Of a stretch of 64,000 bases of DNA, positions 1 to 8,873 are shown piece after piece. Location of the stretch: positions 62,001 to 126,000 of the forward strand of contig NZ_LR777658.1 of NCBI RefSeq assembly GCF_902807005.1, written 5' to 3'. The notes beneath the pieces were generated by a model. It worked only from the letters and a program-made list of their open reading frames with translations. It was not told where the DNA came from and searched no databases. Position 1 is the stretch's first letter. Every line of letters begins with the position of its first letter. Both the position numbers and the translations under genes were made by a program. This DNA is from Chlamydiifrater phoenicopteri. GTDB taxonomy: Bacteria > Chlamydiota > Chlamydiia > Chlamydiales > Chlamydiaceae.

Positions 1-876
1 AATCCTTTTGGATTACAAGCAACCGTAACCGTCGGTGTTATTAGCGCTAAAGGAAGAAATCAACTACACATAGTAGATTTCGAAGACTTTATTCAAACTG
101 ATGCGGCAATAAATCCAGGTAATTCTGGAGGCCCTTTGCTAGGTATAGATGGGAAAGTTATAGGGGTTAACACTGCAATCGTCAGTGGCAGTGGTGGATA
201 TATGGGCATAGGATTTGCTATTCCGAGTTTGATGGCAAGTCGGATTATTGATCAGTTGATCAAAGAGGGGCAAGTAACTAGAGGTTTTCTAGGTGTTACT
301 TTGCAGCCTATAGATTCAGAGTTAGCTTCTTGCTACAAGCTAGATAAAGTCAAAGGGGCTATGATTACCGACGTTGTTAAGGGCTCTCCCGCTGACAAAG
401 CAGGCTTGAAACAAGAGGACATAATCGTTGCTTGTAATGGTAAAGAAATAGAATCTCTTAGTGCTTTTAGAAACTCAATTTCTTTGATGACTCCGGGAGC
501 GCGTGTCGTACTTACTATCGTTCGAGAAGGCAAATGTAAGGAAATAGCTGTTGTTGTTGCTCTGGCTCCTAGAGAAGATGGTACGACAGTACTACAGAAA
601 GTTGGTATCACTGTTCAAAACATTACTCCAGAATCTGCAAAGAAATTGGGGTTGGGGGACGCTAAGGGCGTTCTTATCGTTGGAGTGGAGCCTGGTTCTG
701 CTGCTGCCTCATCAGGAATAGCCGCCGGACAAGTAATACTGGCTGTTAACAGGCAGAAGATAACTTCCATAGAAGAACTTAATAAGGTTCTCAAGGAAAG
801 TCATTCAGAAAATATTCTGCTAATGGTTTCTCAGGGAGATGTCATTAGGTTTGTTGCCTTAAAGCCTGAAGAGTAA
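1..876 (+). CDS. htrA: Serine protease HtrA/DegP (C-terminal part)
   Basis: Periplasmic or secreted chaperone-protease of the trypsin-like HtrA family, acting on misfolded envelope proteins. The reading frame is open from base 1, so the 5' end lies outside the window. The catalytic serine motif GNSGGP is encoded at about 118-135, and a TDAA-INP stretch precedes it as in DegP. Two PDZ domains follow (about 290-590 and 600-870). The His and Asp of the triad would be upstream of the window. The gene converges on the M20 peptidase gene, and a strong hairpin lies between them. As I recall this is CT823. Confidence is high because the motif and domain order are clear. Confidence 0.95.
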   Translation, partial: NPFGLQATVTVGVISAKGRNQLHIVDFEDFIQTDAAINPGNSGGPLLGIDGKVIGVNTAIVSGSGGYMGIGFAIPSLMASRIIDQLIKEGQVTRGFLGVTLQPIDSELASCYKLDKVKGAMITDVVKGSPADKAGLKQEDIIVACNGKEIESLSAFRNSISLMTPGARVVLTIVREGKCKEIAVVVALAPREDGTTVLQKVGITVQNITPESAKKLGLGDAKGVLIVGVEPGSAAASSGIAAGQVILAVNRQKITSIEELNKVLKESHSENILLMVSQGDVIRFVALKPEE

Positions 877-882
877 ATGAAT

Positions 883-911
883 AAAAGATTCAGCTTTACG
901 CTGAATCTTTT
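883..911. terminator. Bidirectional terminator between htrA and the M20 peptidase gene
   Basis: A perfect 12-bp inverted repeat (AAAAGATTCAGC, loop TTTAC, then its complement) ends in a T run on both strands. It sits between two convergent stop codons, which fits a shared rho-independent terminator. Confidence 0.85.
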
Positions 912-920
912 CGTATACAG

Positions 921-2279
921 TCACTCCTTCATAGACTCTATAAGGGCTCTTACAGATACATAGCCTTTCTCTAACTGTTCCATAGAGAATTGTTCATTAG
1001 GGCCATGTATGTTGTCGGAGATATAAGATACCCCGCAAATTAACGGTGAGGCATTGGATAGCCTTGCTAGAATGGGTACTATTGGAATGGACGCTCCCAT
1101 AATTATGTTCTGGCAAGGTTTGTTGTAAAGAATGGAATAGATACTTCTAAGTTTTATTGCTATATGAGAGCGGCTGCTGGCTTGCCAAGCAGGAGATCCT
1201 GAAAGCAAGAGGTGTTCAAGATGCAAGCCTTCAGGTAAACGCTGTTGGAGGTGATCTATTATTCTATCCCAAATAACTTCTGGATTTTGAAAAGGAACAA
1301 GTCTGCAAGAAAGATAAGCTGTCGACTTGGATGGTATCACCGTCTTGAACCCTTCTCCAGTGTAACCTCCTTGTATACCGGTAATTTCCAAAGTGGGTCT
1401 TATAGATATGGCCTCTCCGACAGAAAATCCAGCTTCCATGCCATGAGGACAAAAGTGTAAGTTTATCTTGCATTCTTCGGTAATATCTTCGTAAAAGATT
1501 TCATCTCTGAAGTTTTGTTGAGTAACTTCAGCATAAAAATTTTCTACAGAAATAGAGTTGTCTGGTCGGTGGAGAGAAGCTAAAAGTTCGGAGAGAGCTC
1601 TATTAGGGTTGTAAGCGGCACCACCGAAGACTCCAGAATGTAGGTCTTTGGATGCTTCCTTAACGACAATGTATCCGTTAGCAAGGCCCCTAGCTCCTAT
1701 GCTCACGCTTGGTTGAAGAGGAGAGGAAAAACCTCCGTCAATAAATATGAGATCATCAGCTTGCAGTCGGTCCTCATAAGTGCTAGCAAGTTCCTTTAAA
1801 GCATTGCTTCCGATCTCTTCTTCTCCTTCTAAGATGATTTTAATGCTGCAGGGGAAAGATTTATGTTTGCGGAAATGATCTCGAAGAGCACACAATGTGT
1901 AAAAACATTGTCCTTTGTTATCTGAAACACCTCTTCCATAGAAGGTATTACCCCTTCTGGTAAGAATAAAGGGATCCGAAGACCATCCATCAGAAAGAAG
2001 TGCTGGTTGAACATCATAATGGCAGTAGATTAATAATGTCCTGGCTTCTGGATCTTCGGATAAATTGTAGGCGAATAGAATTGGAGGGGCATCTCCAGTA
2101 GACCAAGTTTCAACAGAGAAACATTCCGAGAGAAAATTTTCAAGAAAGTGCGCGCAGGATAATAAATCCTGGCCATAGACATCTTTGTCAGCAGAAACCG
2201 TCTTAAAAGCTATGAATTGGGAAAAATTTTTTAAAAAAGTTTCTTCATTTTTTCTAAATTCATCAGAAAGGTGTTTCAT
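921..2279 (-). CDS. M20-family metallopeptidase (dipeptidase-like)
   Basis: Zinc-dependent peptidase of the M20/M25/M40 family, predicted cytosolic, cleaving dipeptides or other small peptides. In its 452 residues the first metal-site motif (YCHYDVQP, about residues 85-92) and the following G-R-G-x-S-D-N-K-G segment are clear. The EGEEEIGS motif carries the catalytic Glu. H-S-G-V-F-G, about residue 215, marks the lid/dimerisation domain. There is no signal peptide. The gene converges on htrA. I do not recall it in C. trachomatis; C. pneumoniae has a similar protein next to htrA. Substrate unknown. Confidence 0.88.
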   Translation of the reverse strand: MKHLSDEFRKNEETFLKNFSQFIAFKTVSADKDVYGQDLLSCAHFLENFLSECFSVETWSTGDAPPILFAYNLSEDPEARTLLIYCHYDVQPALLSDGWSSDPFILTRRGNTFYGRGVSDNKGQCFYTLCALRDHFRKHKSFPCSIKIILEGEEEIGSNALKELASTYEDRLQADDLIFIDGGFSSPLQPSVSIGARGLANGYIVVKEASKDLHSGVFGGAAYNPNRALSELLASLHRPDNSISVENFYAEVTQQNFRDEIFYEDITEECKINLHFCPHGMEAGFSVGEAISIRPTLEITGIQGGYTGEGFKTVIPSKSTAYLSCRLVPFQNPEVIWDRIIDHLQQRLPEGLHLEHLLLSGSPAWQASSRSHIAIKLRSIYSILYNKPCQNIIMGASIPIVPILARLSNASPLICGVSYISDNIHGPNEQFSMEQLEKGYVSVRALIESMKE

Positions 2280-2450
2280 GAAGTCTCCCAGGAAAGATTG
2301 AAATTAATGTTCAAGGTAACTTAATTTAGTTCTTATCGGAAACAGCATTGAAAGGAATTTCGGCTTTTTTCACCTCGTGTTGAGAATACCTTCCCGGATT
2401 CTAAATCATGGGGTAAATTAGATCGAGTAGTAAATATCCAGGAGAGGGGA

Positions 2451-5375
2451 ATGAAGGCTGGAGACTCTTATCGTAATTTTGTCATACGATCGTATAGAGA
2501 AATCCCAGAAATCGAAAGCGTTTTGTTAGAGGCTGAACACAAGCCTACAGGAGCTTCTATCATGATGATCATTCATGATGACGATGAAAATGTATTCAAT
2601 ATTAGTTTCCGCACTTGTCCCGAGTCTTCTAATGGAGTAGCACATGTCCTCGAGCATATGGCTCTCTGCGGGTCTACTAATTATCCTGTTCGAGATCCAT
2701 TTTTTTCCATGACTCGTAGGAGTTTGAACACTTTTATGAATGCTTTCACTGGTTCAGACTTCACTTGCTATCCCGCAGCTTCTCAAATACCAGAAGATTT
2801 TTACAATCTCCTCAGCATGTATATCGATGCCGCCTTCCATCCTCTATTGTCAGAAAATGCTTTCTTGCAAGAAGGGTGGAGGTTGGAGCTAGAAGATGGG
2901 AAATTAATTTTCAATGGTGTTGTCTTTAACGAGATGAAAGGCGCGTTGATGTCCGGAGAGGCTAGGTTGTCAGAAGCCCTTAATGCATCTTTGTTTCCTT
3001 CGGTTACCTATGGAGTGAACTCTGGAGGGGATCCCAGAGAGATTCCCTCGCTGACTCTGGATTTTATAAGGGGATTCCATGAGTCCAACTACACTTTGGG
3101 TCGGTGCTTGTTTTATTTTTATGGAAATATTAAGCCTTCTGCTCATTTAGATTTCTTGGAGGAAAAGCTTCTGAGAGATGTAAAGAAAGTGGATAAGACT
3201 ACTGTCTCTATGCCTCTGCAAAAGCGTTTCAAAGAGCCTGTAAGACAAATACTTTCTTATCCCGCTGATCCAGGACAAAAAGATAAAGTCTTATTTGGAT
3301 TGTCATGGTTGACTTGTTCTATTTTAGAACAGCAAGAGCTTTTAGCTATCAATGTGTTAGATTTGGTCTTGATGGGTACTGATGCTGCGCCGCTCAAGAG
3401 TTGCCTGCTGAAATCTGGGTTCTGTAAGCAGGCAGATTTAATCGTCGATAATGAAATTCGAGAGATTCCTGTCACCTTGGTGTGTAAAGGTTGTTCTCCA
3501 GAGGGAGCTAGGGAGCTTGAAGGTTTAATTTTCTCTACGTTAGAGGAAATTGCTAACACCGGATTGGCGGAAAATTTAGTTGAGGGTGCCATACATCAGC
3601 TGGAACTTTCTCGCAAAGAGATAACCGGGTATTCCTTACCTTACGGGTTATCATTATTTTTCCGAGCAGGACTTCTCAAACAGCATGGAGGGGATCCTGC
3701 TGATGCTCTAAAGATTCATAGCTTGTTCTCGACTCTCAGAGAAAAGGTAAAGGATCCTACCTATCTACCGGGATTGATTCGAAAGCACTTTTTAAACAAT
3801 ATGCATTTCTCTAGGATCATAATGGTTCCAGATCCTGAGCTGAATGCTAAGGAAAATGATGAAGAAAGAAGAAGATTAGAAGAAATAGATTCTAAATTAA
3901 CGGAAGAAGATCGAGAGCAAATAAAAAGAACTTCCTTGCAATTAGAAGAATATCGGTCCGCAGAGGAAGATGTCGATGCTATTTTACCAGGAATAACTCT
4001 AGATAAGATCCCTCAAAATGGAAAAGAGTATGCTCTGACATTAGTAGAGTCCGATATAGGTAAGGTGTATCATCACGAGTGTTTCACCAACGATATGGTT
4101 TTTGTTGATGTTGTTACTGATTTACCACCTCTTAGTGCAGAAGAGTTGCCTTGGTTGCGTCTATTATCTTTCCTCATGCCACAGCTGGGATGCGGAGGAA
4201 GGAGTTATAAAGAACATTTGGAATTCCTTTTGGAAAACACTGGTGGAGTGGATGTTTCTTATGACTGGTCTCCTCAAGCAAAAAATCCTGCTTTCCTGAA
4301 GCCTTCTATCAGTTTCAGAGGGAAAGCTTTGGCCACAAAAGCTTCTCAGTTATTTTCTGTCTTTTCTGATCTAGAGATGTCTGTGGATTTTTCTGATACG
4401 GAAAGAATAGGTGAGTTGTTGATGCAGCATGAGGAAGCTTTAACAAACAGTATTCGAAATAATCCTATGGGGTACGCCGTGGGCGAGGCTTGTTCTGCTT
4501 TGTCCGTGCCTTCTGGAATTTCGTACCTAACTTCAGGTCTTCCTTATGTGCGTAAGATTTGTGGATTAGTAAATTTGTTTAAAGAGAACCCAGAAGAAGT
4601 TGTCACAAATCTTAAGGCTTTGTATGCAAAATGTTTTCAAGGAGACAGGGTACTTTTGATAAGCTGTAATAAATCTTTGTTTGAGATTCTTCAAAAGGAG
4701 AATTTCTTTGGTTTGTCGCTAAAAAGTTTATCAAAACCGCTACAGAGATGGGAAGCTCCAAAGATGGCCTTGGAAGCTCAGTCGAAAGCTTATGAGATTC
4801 CTGTCCGCGCAGCTTTTAATGTCTTAGCGTTTCCTTTAGGAGAGTTCCATTATGAGGATCCTGATTCTGCCGCGCTATTAGTTGCGGCGGAAATTTTGGA
4901 CAACGTAATTTTGCATACAAAGATTAGGGAGCAGGGGGGAGCCTATGGTTCCGGAGCTTCCGTAAATTTGTTGCGGGGAGTTTTTTATTGTTACAGCTAT
5001 AGAGATCCAGAAATTTCTATCACAAAAAAAGCCTTTTATGAAGCGCTAGAAGCTGTTGCTAAAGGTGATTTTAAAGACAAAGATGTGAATGAAGGTATAC
5101 TCGGAGTTGTCCAAGATATAGATTCTGTCATCCCTCCCGGTGGACGAGCTTCAGCTGCTTACTTCCGCTTGCGTTCAGGAAGGGATCCCGAAGTTCGGCA
5201 AAAGTTCCGAAAAAATTTGTTGGGTGTTTCTAAAGAACAAGTAGTGTCAGCTTTCTCTCGTTGGCTGTCTTCACAGAAGGAGAGAGCCGTGTTCGTAACT
5301 TTCTCTGGAAGAGAAATGTTGAACGAAAACGCAGACGTTTTGGAAGGTCTTTCCGTAAGCTCTCCTATTGCCTAA
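2451..5375 (+). CDS. M16C zinc metallopeptidase (insulinase/presequence-protease family)
   Basis: A 974-residue inverzincin peptidase, probably degrading peptides. The zinc motif H-x-x-E-H is at residues 65-69 (HVLEH), followed by the R-D-P-F-F and N-A-F-T-G-x-D segments typical of the M16C (PreP/Cym1) subfamily. Length fits that family, which has four homologous domains in one chain. The C-terminal R-E-Q-G-G-A-Y-G-S-G motif corresponds to the substrate-binding Arg/Tyr region. A GAGAGGGG ribosome site precedes the ATG. No signal peptide is seen. It corresponds to CT824 from memory. The family is certain; the physiological substrate is not known. Confidence 0.92.
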   Translation: MKAGDSYRNFVIRSYREIPEIESVLLEAEHKPTGASIMMIIHDDDENVFNISFRTCPESSNGVAHVLEHMALCGSTNYPVRDPFFSMTRRSLNTFMNAFTGSDFTCYPAASQIPEDFYNLLSMYIDAAFHPLLSENAFLQEGWRLELEDGKLIFNGVVFNEMKGALMSGEARLSEALNASLFPSVTYGVNSGGDPREIPSLTLDFIRGFHESNYTLGRCLFYFYGNIKPSAHLDFLEEKLLRDVKKVDKTTVSMPLQKRFKEPVRQILSYPADPGQKDKVLFGLSWLTCSILEQQELLAINVLDLVLMGTDAAPLKSCLLKSGFCKQADLIVDNEIREIPVTLVCKGCSPEGARELEGLIFSTLEEIANTGLAENLVEGAIHQLELSRKEITGYSLPYGLSLFFRAGLLKQHGGDPADALKIHSLFSTLREKVKDPTYLPGLIRKHFLNNMHFSRIIMVPDPELNAKENDEERRRLEEIDSKLTEEDREQIKRTSLQLEEYRSAEEDVDAILPGITLDKIPQNGKEYALTLVESDIGKVYHHECFTNDMVFVDVVTDLPPLSAEELPWLRLLSFLMPQLGCGGRSYKEHLEFLLENTGGVDVSYDWSPQAKNPAFLKPSISFRGKALATKASQLFSVFSDLEMSVDFSDTERIGELLMQHEEALTNSIRNNPMGYAVGEACSALSVPSGISYLTSGLPYVRKICGLVNLFKENPEEVVTNLKALYAKCFQGDRVLLISCNKSLFEILQKENFFGLSLKSLSKPLQRWEAPKMALEAQSKAYEIPVRAAFNVLAFPLGEFHYEDPDSAALLVAAEILDNVILHTKIREQGGAYGSGASVNLLRGVFYCYSYRDPEISITKKAFYEALEAVAKGDFKDKDVNEGILGVVQDIDSVIPPGGRASAAYFRLRSGRDPEVRQKFRKNLLGVSKEQVVSAFSRWLSSQKERAVFVTFSGREMLNENADVLEGLSVSSPIA

Positions 5376-5457
5376 GATTTTGGAAAGGAGAAAAATTATT
5401 TGTAAAAAAAAAGATAAAGGGTACGTTGTAAATTGATAAACGTCTCTTTTCTTGCTC

Positions 5458-6144
5458 ATGTTTTTGATTTTTTTGGATACGGAAACTTGTGGACTACGTC
5501 CAGAAGTTCATAGGATATTGGAACTGGCTTTTCGGATTGTTTGCAGTGATACGTACGAAGTAGTGGCTTCGTATTCATCATTGGTCAAACATGAAGATAG
5601 GGAAGTTTGGGCGCAAAGAAGCGAGGAAAGTTGCCGTATTACGGGGCTAGACGAAGCTTTTGTTAATTATTTTGGTAAAACGGAAGAAGTCGTTGCCGAA
5701 GAAGTATTGGCGATCTTTTCTCAAGTAGGAGTAACCAAATTTTCTGCTGTGTTTGTATGCCAAAATCCTGGCATGGATAGATCGTTTTTCTCTCAGCTTA
5801 TTTCTGTAGACAGGCAGCAACAACTAGGGCTGCCCTATCATTGGTTTGATTTGGCATCGATGTTTTGGGCTTTGGAAGTTATGGAAAGAGGTCATGTTGC
5901 TAAAAATTTTTCAGGATTATTGTCAAAAAACAATATAGCAACTTACTTCGGTTTGGCTGAGGAAAAGATGCCTCATCGAGCCCTACAAGGAGTGGATCAT
6001 CTTATAGAGTGTTACCGAATGTTAATGGAAAATGGGCTCAGAAAGAATTTGCCTAGAGTTCCCCTTACCATTGATGTACCTGCTGTGAAGAAAAAATCAT
6101 TATCTGGGATTTCAGAAATAGTGGAAAAAGGGTACAGAAAGTAG
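5458..6144 (+). CDS. DnaQ-like 3'-5' exonuclease
   Basis: A 228-residue DEDDh-type exonuclease domain protein, possibly for DNA proofreading, repair or RNA trimming. Exo I is D7-T-E9. Exo II is the QNPGMDRSFF segment. Exo III is H-R-A-L-x-x-V-D-H near residue 180, so all acidic and His ligands are present. A TTG at 5452 would add two residues; I chose the ATG at 5458. No good ribosome site is visible for either start. It stands alone as a domain and is not fused to a polymerase. It could be a DNA polymerase III epsilon-like subunit or a stand-alone exonuclease. The exact role is uncertain. Confidence 0.8.
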   Translation: MFLIFLDTETCGLRPEVHRILELAFRIVCSDTYEVVASYSSLVKHEDREVWAQRSEESCRITGLDEAFVNYFGKTEEVVAEEVLAIFSQVGVTKFSAVFVCQNPGMDRSFFSQLISVDRQQQLGLPYHWFDLASMFWALEVMERGHVAKNFSGLLSKNNIATYFGLAEEKMPHRALQGVDHLIECYRMLMENGLRKNLPRVPLTIDVPAVKKKSLSGISEIVEKGYRK

Positions 6145-6182
6145 AGGCGTTTAGTTTATCCTTAACTTTGAAGGGCTGTAAA

Positions 6183-7544
6183 TCACTCATCTAAAATATC
6201 TTTCGTTGAAGAAGGAGATATTTTTTCTGAGAACAAGAGCTCTTGCTCGTTTCCAAGGTTGATAGGAAGAGCTTCTTTTGTAGTGATGTCTATGCTAGTA
6301 ATTTCAGAAATATGTTTGTTTTGAGAAGTTATATCTAATTTTTCAAACTTTTTAATAGTAGGAAGCATTCTTGTTTGCAGACTGGAGGAGAGGTCGTTGT
6401 AGCTTTGAGATGCTGCCCTTAGATGGTTTCCTAACTTGTTGAAATGTCTAAAAACCACCCCTAAACGTTCATAGAGCTCTTTTCCTAGAGTTCCAATTTC
6501 TTGGATCTGTTGGTGTAAGTTTTCTTGTTTCCAAGTGTGAGCTACAGTTTTCAATAACGCTAATAAAGTGGAAGGCCCAGCAATAAGGACATTAGAAGAA
6601 GCCCCGATATCCATAAGTTCTGGAGCATGTCTGACAGTGTCATTAAATAAACTTTCCCCGGGTAAGAAAAGGATAATAAATTCCGGTGTCTCGGAAAATT
6701 TTTCCCAGTAAGCCTTCGTTTTTAAAGATTTCACATGTTCCTTGATTCTGGAAATCATGTCATCTTTATCATACTCCCCTTGTTCTAGGTAACTTTCTGA
6801 AAGAGGAGCTTTAGAGTCTATGATAAGACAGCGATTTTTGGGTAGACGGATAATGGCGTCTGCTCTCGATTGACCAGAAACAGAAGACACCTGCATTTCA
6901 TAATCACAGTATTTTAACATTCCTGAAAGTTCCAGGATTCTCTCTAGTTGCACTTCACCCCAACGACCTCTTTTTGCTGGGTGAGCAAGGATGTTTTTTA
7001 GAGCAGAGGTTTGAACTTCAAGTTGTTTTTCAGCTTCCATCAATTGAGAGATTTGTTCTTTTAGAGAACCTCGTTCTTCAGCTTGCTTTTTCTCATACTC
7101 ATCGATATTCTTTTTAAATTCTTTGAGAATGGAGTTCACTGGAGAAACGATATCTTCAAAGTGTTTAGATTTTTCTGAAAAATACTCTTTGGTTTCTTTC
7201 TGAATTTCTTTAATTAGGGATTGTGTAGAGCAGGAGAGTTTGTTGCTAAAAGCTTCTATAAGTTGCTTTCTATCTTCTTGAGATTCCAAAGATTGAGATA
7301 GGAAAGCTTTTTCTAGTTCATACTGTTTCAAGATTTTTTCGAATTCCTTGTTTTGAAGTTCTTTTTCTAAAGCATGTTTTTGAGAAAGATCTTCCAGCGT
7401 TTTTTTTAAGACTTCGTGGGCAGTTTTTTCTTTTTCGAAAAGACGTTCTAGAGATCTCCTAGAGAGTAAGTCCAAAACTTTTACAAGCAAAGATCCGATA
7501 ATGAATCCTAGAAGAAAGTAAGAAAAGGGTGCGGAAGCCAACAT
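6183..7544 (-). CDS. rmuC: RmuC-family DNA recombination protein
   Basis: RmuC limits recombination between inverted repeats in E. coli and is thought to be a nuclease-fold protein. The 453-residue product has an N-terminal membrane segment (about residues 5-25), a long charged coiled coil (about 30-180), and then the RmuC core: the G-R-W-G-E-V-Q-L motif, D-x-x-I-x-L-P with L-I-I-D-S-K-A-P-L, and F-x-P-G-E-S-L-F. The D-S-K segment resembles a PD-(D/E)xK nuclease site. It lies 46 bp downstream of pssA on the same strand and may be cotranscribed with it. From memory this is CT825. Confidence 0.9.
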   Translation of the reverse strand: MLASAPFSYFLLGFIIGSLLVKVLDLLSRRSLERLFEKEKTAHEVLKKTLEDLSQKHALEKELQNKEFEKILKQYELEKAFLSQSLESQEDRKQLIEAFSNKLSCSTQSLIKEIQKETKEYFSEKSKHFEDIVSPVNSILKEFKKNIDEYEKKQAEERGSLKEQISQLMEAEKQLEVQTSALKNILAHPAKRGRWGEVQLERILELSGMLKYCDYEMQVSSVSGQSRADAIIRLPKNRCLIIDSKAPLSESYLEQGEYDKDDMISRIKEHVKSLKTKAYWEKFSETPEFIILFLPGESLFNDTVRHAPELMDIGASSNVLIAGPSTLLALLKTVAHTWKQENLHQQIQEIGTLGKELYERLGVVFRHFNKLGNHLRAASQSYNDLSSSLQTRMLPTIKKFEKLDITSQNKHISEITSIDITTKEALPINLGNEQELLFSEKISPSSTKDILDE

Positions 7545-7590
7545 AAGGACCGGTATCTATATTTTATCTGAGATGAAGCTTACAGTTCGG

Positions 7591-8409
7591 TTAATTTTTT
7601 CTGCTTTTCGAAATAGCTTTTCTGAAAAGAGCAGATAAAGGAAAGATAACAAAAATGTAGGTCCAAGCGATAAGGAAAAATACTTCTACAAAATGATCTA
7701 TTATTCCTAGGAAAAGCAGACAAGCAACGATTCCTAAAAGGACAATAAGCAGGAACGATGAGATCTTAAACCGCAGGGCCCCTAGGGAAGGAAAGTAGCA
7801 GCGAGAAACCATTAAACCACCAAGAAGTAATTGACCACACCAGAGAATTAACAAGCGTAGATTAAGGGAGAGAGCCGAAGCACTTTCCGAAGAAAGAAAT
7901 AGGGCCAGGGATACGATGGATGCGGCAGCAGCCGGAATGGGTAACCCCTTGAAAAAACCTTTTGGAAGCTTTTCTTCTGTGTTGTTCGGATGTTTCATGA
8001 TTGTATAGCGAACGAGACGCAGGACTCCGCACAAGGAGTAAATCATGGAACAAATTAAAAGAATCGAAGAATAAAAGCTTCCAAGGCCTATCCCTTCGAC
8101 ACTTTTGATGGTAATTAGAGAAGGAGCTATACCGAAAGTTACAGCATCGGAAAGAGAGTCAAACTGTTCACCGAAAGCGCTTTCTGCTTTCATAATTCTG
8201 GCGACAGCCCCATCAGAAAAATCTGCAACAATAGAACAAATCAAAAGAACAGCCAATCCCTGTAGACGATGGAATAACTCCTGTTGTCCTGATGTAGAAA
8301 GCATGCTTTTGAAAATGATAAAAAGCCCGCAGCATAAGCCAAAGGCCGTAATAGTATTTGGAGCGACGACTCGTCGACGCTGACGCTGAGAAAATTCCGT
8401 ATCAGACAT
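7591..8409 (-). CDS. pssA: CDP-diacylglycerol-serine O-phosphatidyltransferase
   Basis: Inner-membrane enzyme making phosphatidylserine from CDP-diacylglycerol and serine, the first step to phosphatidylethanolamine. The CDP-alcohol phosphotransferase signature DGxxARx8Gx3Dx3D is intact: D66, G67, A70, R71, G80, D84 and D88. About six to eight hydrophobic segments span the 272 residues. The N-terminus is short and basic. The gene is divergent from nrdA across a 464-bp gap. It corresponds to CT826 from memory. Confidence 0.93.
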   Translation of the reverse strand: MSDTEFSQRQRRRVVAPNTITAFGLCCGLFIIFKSMLSTSGQQELFHRLQGLAVLLICSIVADFSDGAVARIMKAESAFGEQFDSLSDAVTFGIAPSLITIKSVEGIGLGSFYSSILLICSMIYSLCGVLRLVRYTIMKHPNNTEEKLPKGFFKGLPIPAAAASIVSLALFLSSESASALSLNLRLLILWCGQLLLGGLMVSRCYFPSLGALRFKISSFLLIVLLGIVACLLFLGIIDHFVEVFFLIAWTYIFVIFPLSALFRKAISKSRKN

Positions 8410-8637
8410 AAATGATCACTACATGATTGACCCTGAGCATGCCACAATTTTGTAAAATCAACAAGCTTTTGGAATTCTTTTTTGTTCTTCGTTTTTTAGA
8501 TCAAATGGAGAGGGAAAATAGATGCAGAAAAAAGGATGTTTTTTTACCCTCTCTCGTTTCGGTCTTACCTCTTTTGAGGCGTGAAAAAAGGCCTTTGGTT
8601 AGCAGAGTTTTTTCGCGAGAGAGACTGTATTTTTCAA

Positions 8638-8667
8638 TTGCAGATAAAACGGCTCTATTCCTATATA
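8638..8667 (+). promoter_or_regulatory. Candidate nrdAB promoter
   Basis: TTGCAG (8638-8643) and TATATA (8662-8667) are separated by 18 bp and resemble -35 and -10 elements of the main chlamydial sigma factor. The -10 lies inside the first NrdR-box-like site, so repressor binding would block it. Assigned by eye. Confidence 0.45.
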
Positions 8668-8673
8668 TGGTAT
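8658..8673 (+). promoter_or_regulatory. NrdR box 1 upstream of nrdA
   Basis: The core CTATATATGG fits the NrdR consensus ACACTATATATAGTGT in its central ten bases except for one position. A second similar site begins 32 bp downstream, matching the usual three-helical-turn spacing of paired NrdR boxes. Chlamydial NrdR is known to repress nrdAB. Confidence 0.75.
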
Positions 8674-8689
8674 ACATAGCGGGCGATGC

Positions 8690-8705
8690 GCACTATATGT
8701 TGGGT
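8690..8705 (+). promoter_or_regulatory. NrdR box 2 upstream of nrdA
   Basis: The left half and centre, CACTATATG, match the NrdR consensus well; the right half is weaker. It starts exactly 32 bp after box 1. The pair lies about 170 bp before the nrdA start codon. Confidence 0.75.
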
Positions 8706-8873
8706 TTTTGAGGGTATTTCCGCTTTTCGATTGTGTTTTTTTTTTTCAAGTTTTTTGGGTGGATGGAGTGAATTTTTAGCACTCTAATAAAGTGTTTTCA
8801 GAGCTTTCTAAATCAGCAGTAGAAGATGCTTGCGGTTTGGTTTTTCTGAAAAGAATTACGGAGCAAGGGAGTT

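Larger units (their letters stand above)
8410..8873. other. Long intergenic region between pssA and nrdA
   Basis: A 464-bp gap between divergent genes. A 94-codon open frame crosses its left part (8427-8711) but ends inside the nrdA control sites and has no convincing ribosome site, so I do not call it. The right part holds the NrdR-box-like pair and a leader of about 190 bases before nrdA, with a T-rich tract at 8731-8743. I see nothing else identifiable. Confidence 0.7.

Noticed and set aside
8427..8711. 94-codon ORF between pssA and nrdA
   Set aside because: It ends inside the NrdR-box/promoter region, has no convincing ribosome site and its composition looks like translated noncoding DNA.
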